Part shown: positions 1-4,972 of the stretch, one piece after another | Layout of the letters: each line of letters begins with the position of its first letter | How positions within the stretch are numbered: position 1 is the stretch's first letter | Assembly: GCA_039179985.1 (NCBI GenBank) | Contig: JBCDED010000122.1 | Span: forward strand, 1-6,005 | DNA length: 6,005 nucleotides | DNA from: JBCCMQ01 sp039179985 | Lineage (GTDB): Bacteria; Pseudomonadota; Alphaproteobacteria; Rhodobacterales; Rhodobacteraceae | Reading direction: 5' to 3' | Position numbers and translations under genes: made by a program | Notes under the pieces: model-generated | Database searches by the model: none | Told to the model about the DNA's origin: nothing | What the model saw: only the letters and a program-made list of their open reading frames with translations

Positions 1-65
1 CCAAAAAGAGGCCCAAAACGCTTTATCCCCAGGGATTTCCCGCACCGGCGCGAACCTGCAACACC

Positions 66-79
66 CGCGCAAAAGCGCG
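66..79. other. Small GC hairpin downstream of metZ
   Basis: CGCGC (66-70) and GCGCG (75-79) form a perfect 5-bp stem around AAAA (TTTT in the metZ transcript), starting 10 bases after the metZ stop. It could stop metZ transcription or protect the 3' end. However, no T-run follows on either strand, so it is not a convincing intrinsic terminator. The rest of 1-88 shows no gene. ATCCC/GGGAT at 25-36 is another very short inverted repeat of unknown meaning. Confidence 0.3.
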
Positions 80-88
80 CGAGCGATG

Positions 89-1303
89 TTACAGACCGGC
101 CCGGCGGGCGGTTCCCGGACCTGCGGCGGCCTCAAGGGCCTGGGTGAGATCGGCAAGAATGTCGCCGGCGTCCTCGAGACCCAGGCTCAGCCGAACCAGA
201 CCCGGCCCGATCCCCAGGTCGTCGCGCACGGCTTCGTCCAGTCGCTGGTGGGTGGTTGTCGCCGGGTGCGTGATGATCGACTTAGCATCGCCGAGATTGT
301 TGGAGATCGTCACCAGCTGCAGCGCATTGAGAAAGCGGAACGCGGCCTCCTGCCCGCCTTCGATCTCAAAGGCGACAACGGTCCCGCCGCCGGTCATCTG
401 CGCCCGGGCGGTGGTGTTTTGCGGATGGCTGTCGAGCCAGGGATGCGACACGCGGAGCAGACCTCTGGCCCCTTCCAGCGCTTCTGCGACAGCGAGCGCC
501 GTGGCGGCCTGGGCGCGGACGCGCAATTCAAGCGTCTCGAGCCCCTTCAGCAACACCCAGGCCGTGAAGGGCGACATCGCCCCGCCCGTATGCTTCATGT
601 AGGGCTCGACTGTCTTGCGAACAAACTCTTCGGCGCCAAGGATCACGCCGCCCAGAACACGGCCCTGCCCGTCGATGTGCTTAGTCGCCGAATAGATCAC
701 CACGTCGGCCCCAAGATCGAGCGCGCGCTGAAAGATCGGTGTGGCAAAGACATTGTCGACCACGACGGTGGCGCCCACGCCGTGGGCGAGGTCCGCCACC
801 GCCTTGAGGTCGATCACCTCCAGCGTCGGATTCGAGACGGATTCGAGAAATACCGCCCGGGTTCCCGGCCGCAGTGCAGCCTTCCAGGCACCAAGATCGG
901 TGCCGTCGACGAAATCGACCTCGACCCCGAACCGCGGCAGAACATCTTCGAGAATGTAAAGGCACGACCCAAAGAGCGCCCGCGCTGCAACCACGTGGTC
1001 GCCCGCCTTGAGCATGGAACACAGCGCGCCGTTCACAGCCGCCATGCCGCTTGCCGTGGCAAAGGCAGCTTCGGCGCCTTCCAGACCAGCGATGCGGTCT
1101 TCGAACATCGCGATGGTCGGGTTGCCGTAGCGAGCGTAGATGAATTCGTCGTCGCCCGCCTGCAAAAACCGCGCTTCCGCGGCCTCGGCGCTTTCGTAGA
1201 CGAAACCCTGGGTTAGGAAAATCGCTTCCGAGACTTCGCCATACTGGCTGCGGCGCGTTCCGCCGTGGACAGCGCGTGTTCTCGGTTTCCAGTCTCGTTC
1301 CAT
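89..1303 (-). CDS. metZ: O-succinylhomoserine sulfhydrylase (MetZ)
   Basis: This cytoplasmic PLP enzyme makes L-homocysteine from O-succinyl-L-homoserine and sulfide, the direct sulfhydrylation route to methionine. The 404-aa protein has the length and full fold of the Cys/Met-metabolism PLP family. Visible motifs are the N-terminal HGGTRRSQYGE stretch typical of MetZ, YARYGNPT (56-63, phosphate and substrate binding), SGMAAV (85-90), D183 in VVDNVFATP (contacts the pyridine nitrogen) and the Schiff-base lysine K208 in SATKHIDGQGR. The reading frame stays open upstream to an ATG at 1420, but that codon lies inside the riboswitch. The ATG at 1303 follows AGAAGGG by 9 bases and gives the family's normal N-terminus. 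It stands alone on its strand, and its leader carries a SAM-II riboswitch and terminator, which fits methionine feedback. MetY or MetB/MetC relatives are the alternatives, but the N-terminal block and the riboswitch favour MetZ. Confidence 0.94.
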   Translation of the reverse strand: MERDWKPRTRAVHGGTRRSQYGEVSEAIFLTQGFVYESAEAAEARFLQAGDDEFIYARYGNPTIAMFEDRIAGLEGAEAAFATASGMAAVNGALCSMLKAGDHVVAARALFGSCLYILEDVLPRFGVEVDFVDGTDLGAWKAALRPGTRAVFLESVSNPTLEVIDLKAVADLAHGVGATVVVDNVFATPIFQRALDLGADVVIYSATKHIDGQGRVLGGVILGAEEFVRKTVEPYMKHTGGAMSPFTAWVLLKGLETLELRVRAQAATALAVAEALEGARGLLRVSHPWLDSHPQNTTARAQMTGGGTVVAFEIEGGQEAAFRFLNALQLVTISNNLGDAKSIITHPATTTHQRLDEAVRDDLGIGPGLVRLSLGLEDAGDILADLTQALEAAAGPGTARRAGL

Positions 1304-1312
1304 GGTCGCGGG

Positions 1313-1319
1313 CCCTTCT
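1313..1319 (-). promoter_or_regulatory. Shine-Dalgarno site of metZ
   Basis: AGAAGGG lies 9 bases before the ATG at 1303 and just downstream of the leader terminator. It fixes the metZ start. The in-frame ATG at 1420 falls within the aptamer and upstream of the terminator, so it should not be used. Confidence 0.7.
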
Positions 1320-1324
1320 GCCAC

Positions 1325-1362
1325 AAAAAAACGCCCACCGATTGACGAGCGTCGGGGGCGTT
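1325..1362 (-). terminator. Riboswitch expression-platform terminator in the metZ leader
   Basis: Read on the minus strand, AACGCCC (1362-1356) pairs perfectly with GGGCGTT (1336-1330). CCGA (1355-1352 region) extends the stem with TCGG (1341-1338) past a one-base bulge, and a loop of about 10 bases closes it. A run of seven Ts (1331-1325) overlaps the 3' end of the stem. It sits between the SAM-II aptamer and the metZ Shine-Dalgarno site, so it can end transcription before the gene. Family knowledge suggests SAM binding favours it. Confidence 0.85.
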
Positions 1363-1374
1363 GAGATGTCCCTG

Positions 1375-1430
1375 ACCTCTTTAGCGGCATGTTTAACGTG
1401 GCCCGCAATCCGGTGAACAAATCGCCACGC
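1375..1430 (-). promoter_or_regulatory. SAM-II (SAM_alpha) riboswitch aptamer
   Basis: On the minus strand the leader carries the SAM-II signature: a P1 stem CGTGGC (1429-1424) with GCCACG (1402-1397), GATTTG in the first loop, then TTAAACA and GCTAAAG after P1. The H-type pseudoknot can form from GCGG (1406-1403) with CCGC (1387-1384), perhaps extended by ACC (1414-1412) with GGT (1377-1375). SAM-II riboswitches bind S-adenosylmethionine and are known upstream of metA, metX, metZ and metC in Alphaproteobacteria. Here the element lies 72 bases before the metZ ATG with a terminator in between. It should lower metZ expression when SAM is plentiful. The exact aptamer ends and pseudoknot register are my reading by eye. 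Confidence 0.93.
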
Positions 1431-1488
1431 GCATCCTCTCGTTCAATACCGTCCTTATCGGCTTTGAGCGGCGATGCGACACCAAGGT

Positions 1489-1530
1489 CTATACGTCAAA
1501 TGCGTCAGGATTGTATAGCCCAAATGTCAA
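1489..1530 (-). promoter_or_regulatory. Candidate metZ promoter/operator region with inverted repeat
   Basis: The metZ promoter must lie upstream of the aptamer. On the minus strand there is TTGACA (1530-1525), a TATACAAT element (1517-1510) and TTGACG (1499-1494). None has a properly spaced partner at 16-18 bases, so no promoter can be assigned with confidence. CTATAC (1518-1513) and GTATAG (1494-1489) form a perfect 6-bp inverted repeat 18 bases apart, which could be an operator or chance. The rest of 1441-1619 shows no gene. Open frames there lack ribosome binding sites and family similarity. Confidence 0.25.
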
Positions 1531-1619
1531 TCTCAAGCCTGCGTACCGATGCGTTGCCTTGTCGAACGCCGCGTCGCCCACGCTCGGCGACGCGGCCGCC
1601 AGACGTCTGTTGCGCTTGG

Positions 1620-1634
1620 GCACCGTCACGGTGC
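1620..1634. repeat. Perfect 7-1-7 palindrome upstream of the hydrolase gene
   Basis: GCACCGT, a single C, then ACGGTGC makes a perfect dyad about 75-90 bases before the hydrolase ATG and 27 bases before a possible -10 hexamer. The position suits a regulator binding site near a -35 region. It has no T-run, so it does not look like a terminator. Function is inferred from position only. Confidence 0.45.
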
Positions 1635-1661
1635 TGTAACGCAGACTTCATGACTCTGTCG

Positions 1662-1667
1662 TATGAT
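1662..1667 (+). promoter_or_regulatory. Possible -10 box for the hydrolase gene
   Basis: TATGAT, one mismatch from TATAAT, lies 40 bases before the hydrolase ATG. No good -35 hexamer is seen 16-18 bases upstream (the sequence there is near ACGCAG). A promoter here would therefore be weak or activator-dependent, possibly through the palindrome at 1620-1634. Confidence 0.3.
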
Positions 1668-1707
1668 CGCGCTATCGGCCCACCACAAGATGTAGTGGGA
1701 GGCACAA

Positions 1708-2640
1708 ATGCCACTCCTCCATGTCAGTGCAAGTGGGCGGCTACCGGTCGCCCATGGCGCTTCAGAAGACCTAACTGCTCGTCTGGAACGCGAACTGGAC
1801 AGTCTGCCACCGGACGCGCCGGTGATCATTCTGATCCACGGGTACAAGTATTCTCCGAATTCCACCCGGGGAAATCCCCATAAAACACTGCTTGCCATGG
1901 ACCCAGAGGCCCCGGGCGTCGGACGGGTCGTTTCCTGGCCCCGGCACCTTGGATTCGGGCGCGGTGTGCCCGGTGAGGGCCTCTGCATCTCTTTCGGCTG
2001 GCATGCGCAAGGCTGGCTGCGACAGGTCTTCAACGATGCGCCCAATGCGGGACGCGCCCTGGCGCATTTGGTTCGCTTGGTCCACAGCATTTCCCGACGC
2101 CGCGTTCACATTCTCGCCCATTCCATGGGCGCCCGCGTGGCGCTTTCGGCCTTACCGCATCTGCCTGCAGGCGCCCTTGGCCGGGCCGTTCTGCTGTCGG
2201 CGGCCGAATTTCAGACCGGCGCCGCGGAAGCGCTCGCATGTCCAGCGGCCGCGGTGGCCGAATTCATCAACGTAACCTCACGCGAAAACGACCTGTTCGA
2301 TTTCCTTCTCGAATGCGGTGTTCGCATGCCGGGCGCCAAGACGCTCGGGCAAGGTCTGCCTGAGGCGGGATCGAACTGGGTTGATATTCAGCTCGATGAT
2401 GGCCCTGCCCTTGACGGGCTCAACGCACTTGGCTTCCGCATTGCGCCGGCCCAGCAGATCGTCTGCCACTGGTCCACCTATATGCGCCCCGGCGCCTTCG
2501 GCTTTTACGGTGCCGTTATGCGCGAAGCCGACACCATGCCGCTTTCAGACTTGCGCGCGGCCCTTCCCGGATCATCCGCACCCCGCTGGTCTCGCCTTCG
2601 TGCGCAGATGCAGAGACCCCGTGCCTTGCAACCCGGCTAA
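1708..2640 (+). CDS. Alpha/beta hydrolase of unknown substrate (DUF900-like)
   Basis: The 310-aa protein has the marks of a serine alpha/beta hydrolase. A beta-strand VIILIHGYKYSP (39-50) supplies the oxyanion region. The nucleophile elbow is HSMG (138-141) with S139 after strand VHIL. A likely acid is D195 (or D198) in RENDLFDFL, and a likely catalytic histidine is H254 in CHWSTYMRPG. No signal peptide or membrane segment is visible, so it is probably cytoplasmic. The ATG at 1708 is preceded by GGGAGG (1697-1702) at 5 bases, a strong start. CCCAC (1679-1683) can pair with GTGGG (1695-1699) and would partly cover that site. The YfcG-like gene follows after 40 bases and may be cotranscribed. 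The fold resembles the uncharacterised DUF900 type hydrolases, but esterase, lipase or amidase activity cannot be told from sequence alone. The triad is my assignment by eye. Confidence 0.8.
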   Translation: MPLLHVSASGRLPVAHGASEDLTARLERELDSLPPDAPVIILIHGYKYSPNSTRGNPHKTLLAMDPEAPGVGRVVSWPRHLGFGRGVPGEGLCISFGWHAQGWLRQVFNDAPNAGRALAHLVRLVHSISRRRVHILAHSMGARVALSALPHLPAGALGRAVLLSAAEFQTGAAEALACPAAAVAEFINVTSRENDLFDFLLECGVRMPGAKTLGQGLPEAGSNWVDIQLDDGPALDGLNALGFRIAPAQQIVCHWSTYMRPGAFGFYGAVMREADTMPLSDLRAALPGSSAPRWSRLRAQMQRPRALQPG

Positions 2641-2647
2641 AGGGTGC

Positions 2648-2679
2648 CATGTCTGGGATACATGACCACGAGGATATCC
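2648..2679 (+). promoter_or_regulatory. Intergenic signals ahead of the GST gene
   Basis: The 40-base gap between the hydrolase and GST genes holds CATGT (2648-2652)/ACATG (2660-2664), a 5-bp inverted repeat. It also holds GAGGA (2670-2674), the Shine-Dalgarno site 6 bases before the ATG at 2681, inside the palindrome GGATATCC (2672-2679). The hairpin has no T-run, so it does not look like a terminator and readthrough from the hydrolase gene is likely. Confidence 0.4.
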
Positions 2680-2680
2680 C

Positions 2681-3400
2681 ATGACCCAGCCGATCGAGCT
2701 TTACTACTGGCCCACACCCAATGGATGGAAGGTCTCCATCGCGCTCGAGGAAATGGGGCTACCCTACACCCTGCACCTCATTGATATCGGCAAAGGCGAT
2801 CAGTTCGACCCGGAGTTCCTGAAGATCGCCCCGAACAACCGGATGCCTGCCATCATCGACCCCGACGGTCCGGATGGCGCACCGATCTCCATCTTCGAAT
2901 CCGGCGCGATCCTGCAGTACCTCGCGCGAAAGACCGGCACATTCTACGGCGAGACCGAGCGCGACCGCGTGAAAGTCGACGAATGGCTCATGTGGCAGAT
3001 GGGCGGCGTTGGCCCCATGGCCGGGCAAAACCACCATTTCATCAAATACGCGCCGAAGATGGAGCCGCCCCATGTGCTGCCGTATGCACAGGACCGCTAC
3101 CGCAACGAGACCGGACGGCTCTACAAGGTCCTCGACGGACAGTTGGCTGAAAACGCCTGGGTGGCAGGCAATTTCTTTTCCATCGCCGACATGGCAATCT
3201 GGCCCTGGGTTCAGAACTGGAAGGGTCAGGAACAGACGCTCGACGATAAGCCAAATCTGGCCCGCTGGCTTGATGCCGTGGCCGCCCGCCCGGCGGTTCA
3301 GAAGGGCAAGGCGGTTGCAGAAGAAATGCGCGACCGGAAGCAAACCCGCGCGGAAGAGCTTGCCGCACAGAAAGTGATGTTCGGTTTCGACAAGCGCTAG
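2681..3400 (+). CDS. yfcG: YfcG/YghU-type glutathione S-transferase (disulfide-bond oxidoreductase)
   Basis: The 239-aa protein is a Nu-class-like glutathione transferase. The E. coli relatives YfcG and YghU show little classical transferase activity but reduce disulfides with glutathione. An N-terminal thioredoxin-like domain (about 5-85) carries the TPNG motif (12-15), in which T12 and N14 match the YfcG residues Thr9 and Asn11 that hold glutathione. It also has NNRMP with cis-Pro56 and ESGAI (73-77), which binds the gamma-glutamyl part. The helical C-terminal domain has the family block GGVGPMAGQNHHF (108-120) and SIADMAIWPWV (167-177). There is no cysteine anywhere, in line with the cysteine-independent YfcG mechanism. 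It is about 25 residues longer than YfcG because of a charged C-terminal tail rich in K, R and E (210-239). It probably helps thiol-disulfide balance in the cytoplasm. The symbol is by similarity. Confidence 0.9.
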   Translation: MTQPIELYYWPTPNGWKVSIALEEMGLPYTLHLIDIGKGDQFDPEFLKIAPNNRMPAIIDPDGPDGAPISIFESGAILQYLARKTGTFYGETERDRVKVDEWLMWQMGGVGPMAGQNHHFIKYAPKMEPPHVLPYAQDRYRNETGRLYKVLDGQLAENAWVAGNFFSIADMAIWPWVQNWKGQEQTLDDKPNLARWLDAVAARPAVQKGKAVAEEMRDRKQTRAEELAAQKVMFGFDKR

Positions 3401-3406
3401 GGTTAG

Positions 3407-3440
3407 GGGCAGCGGCCAAAGGCCGGTCAGCTGCCCTTTT
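3407..3440 (+). terminator. Intrinsic terminator of the GST gene, overlapping the ispZ end
   Basis: GGGCAGC (3407-3413) pairs with GCTGCCC (3430-3436), followed by TTTT (3437-3440). An alternative inner hairpin CGGCC (3413-3417)/GGCCG (3421-3425) with an AAA loop stacks on the same outer stem. It begins 6 bases after the GST stop. The 3' arm and T-run lie within the last ispZ codons (stop at 3427-3429). On the minus strand no T-run follows, so it mainly serves the plus strand. Confidence 0.7.
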
Positions 3441-4035
3441 CATCCTCGATCAGGTATTTCTGCAGGCTGACGATCTGGGCCCAGAGAAATATGAAGAGCG
3501 CGATGGGGAATCCGAAGGTTTCGATCTTGACCCAGGCGTCCGTGGACATCGTGCGCCAGATCACCTCGTTACTAACCGCAAGGATCGCAAAGGCGAGCGT
3601 CAGACGACGGGTGAGGATCATCCAGCCTTCGTCCCGCATAGGCAGAAACTCGGCCATCACCCAGGCAAGATAGGACCGCCCCTGCAAAAGCCCGATCCCG
3701 AGAATCCCGGCGAAGACTCCGTAGACGATGGTGGTCTTCATCTTGAAAAACCGTTCATCATTGAACCAGACGGTCAGACCACCGAAGACGACGACAAGGA
3801 CGGCCGTAAACACCTGCATCCGGCTTAGTTTACCAGTGAGATGCCAGAGCACGCCGATGCTGACCAAGAGGATCGGGACGAAAGCCGCCGCCGCGACGAT
3901 GAACCCGTCGTACTCTGTCCCGCCAATGACAAAGGTTTCGTCGCGGACGTAGAGATAGGCCGCAAAGAACAACAGCGGCGGGCCAAGTTCCAGAACTTGT
4001 TTGACCACCGGGTTTATCGCTTTTTCGTCCGCCAT
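3427..4035 (-). CDS. ispZ: Inner-membrane septation protein IspZ/YciB
   Basis: This 202-aa integral membrane protein belongs to the YciB (IspZ, intracellular septation protein A) family, linked to cell-envelope synthesis and division through genetic and interaction data in enterobacteria. Its biochemical role is not settled. Hydrophobic segments lie at about 18-30, 44-65, 74-91, 101-118, 144-160 and 173-190. Family signatures are the WFNDERFFKMKTTIVYG block (90-106) and NEVIWRTMSTDAWVKIETFG (156-175). The ATG at 4035 is chosen over an in-frame TTG at 4065. The TTG lies inside the upstream permease gene and lacks a ribosome site, while the ATG follows AAGG and starts at the usual N-terminus. 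The gene begins 13 bases after the permease stop, so it is probably the last gene of the ftsY operon. Its 3' end overlaps the convergent GST terminator. Confidence 0.92.
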   Translation of the reverse strand: MADEKAINPVVKQVLELGPPLLFFAAYLYVRDETFVIGGTEYDGFIVAAAAFVPILLVSIGVLWHLTGKLSRMQVFTAVLVVVFGGLTVWFNDERFFKMKTTIVYGVFAGILGIGLLQGRSYLAWVMAEFLPMRDEGWMILTRRLTLAFAILAVSNEVIWRTMSTDAWVKIETFGFPIALFIFLWAQIVSLQKYLIEDEKGS

Positions 4036-4048
4036 CCTGCCTTGCTTC

Positions 4049-4966
4049 TTAACTGCCGATTTCAACTATCACAGCACCCGCCGCAATCAATGCCATCAGC
4101 GCCAATCTGCGGGGGCCCACCTTTTCTCCCAGCATGAGCCAGCCAATGAGCGCCGCGAAGACAACCGAGGTTTCCCGTAGTACGGCGGCCTCACCGACCT
4201 TGTCCAGACGCGTGGCCAGCATGATCGAACCAAAGCTGAAAAAGGCAACGAACGCGCCGATAACACCGCGCCCGATCAGGGGCGGCAAAGCGGGCGGGTT
4301 GTCCATGGCGCGCCAGCGCAGCGCGGCAATGACCGGGAAGGTCAGCCCGTCGATAAAGAAAAACCACGCAAGGAAGGTGAACGGATCGGCCGTCGCGCGG
4401 ATGCCGTAGGCGTCATAGGTCGTGTAGGCCGCCACAAACGCACCGGTCGCCACCGCCAGCCAAAGCGCGGGCACCAGCGTGTCGCGGTCCACCTTGATAT
4501 GGATGAGGTTATAGACCGCCAGCCCGAAAATACCCGACAAGAGCACGACCAACCCAAGCGCCTGCACCACCGTAAAAGTCTCGCCAAATAGGATCCAGGC
4601 GCCGATCACCGCAAAAAGCGGCCCCGTGCCGCGAACGACGGGATAGACCACCGTATAGGCACCGCGGACATAGGCCAGAGCCTGGAGAACCTTGTAGATA
4701 ATGTGGATCACGTAGACCCCGGCAAAAATTGGCCACATATGCGGTTCCGGCCAGTGCACCACGAAAAGGGCGAAGGGCGCCGCCATCAGGCAGTAGGCTC
4801 CGTCGATCGCGCCACGGCTGAGCCAGGGGTCGTGACGCCCTTTCTGGAGCGCCCCAAAAAGCGCGTGCAGAAAGGCCGCGAGGATGGCGAGATAGAGCGC
4901 CATCTGCCGGCCCGTCTCGGTCCCTTCGATGGAGATCAGCCAGTCGCTCAAGGACGCTGGCCACAC
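4049..4966 (-). CDS. EamA/DMT-family permease
   Basis: This 305-aa multispanning protein is of the drug/metabolite transporter superfamily, with two EamA repeats of about five helices each (roughly 22-153 and 165-302). Each repeat ends in the characteristic helix plus LGE/FGE motif: GTGPLFAVIGAWILFGE (113-129) and ETSVVFAALIGWLMLGE (265-281). Such proteins export or import small metabolites; the substrate cannot be told. The start is uncertain. The GTG at 4966 lies 6 bases after the ftsY stop but has no clear ribosome site, so it would rely on translational coupling. An ATG at 4903 would remove 21 residues and start just before the first helix. The segment DWLISIEGTETGRQ before that helix looks familiar from relatives and favours an upstream start. 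It sits between ftsY and ispZ with tiny gaps, so it is probably cotranscribed with both. Confidence 0.88.
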   Translation of the reverse strand: MWPASLSDWLISIEGTETGRQMALYLAILAAFLHALFGALQKGRHDPWLSRGAIDGAYCLMAAPFALFVVHWPEPHMWPIFAGVYVIHIIYKVLQALAYVRGAYTVVYPVVRGTGPLFAVIGAWILFGETFTVVQALGLVVLLSGIFGLAVYNLIHIKVDRDTLVPALWLAVATGAFVAAYTTYDAYGIRATADPFTFLAWFFFIDGLTFPVIAALRWRAMDNPPALPPLIGRGVIGAFVAFFSFGSIMLATRLDKVGEAAVLRETSVVFAALIGWLMLGEKVGPRRLALMALIAAGAVIVEIGS

Positions 4967-4972
4967 GGGAGA

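Noticed and set aside
23..32. DnaA-box-like TTATCCCCA
   Set aside because: A single copy with one mismatch to TTATCCACA and no AT-rich or clustered context, so it is not evidence of an origin.
86..1216. Long plus-strand open frame opposite metZ
   Set aside because: It mirrors the codon structure of metZ in GC-rich DNA, has no ribosome site or recognisable domain, and is explained by the real gene on the other strand.
1505..1714. 69-codon minus-strand open frame upstream of metZ
   Set aside because: No ribosome site or family similarity is visible, and it overlaps the start of the divergent hydrolase gene.
1389..1883. Plus-strand open frame from the metZ leader into the hydrolase gene
   Set aside because: It starts inside the riboswitch, overlaps the hydrolase gene in another frame, and looks compositional.
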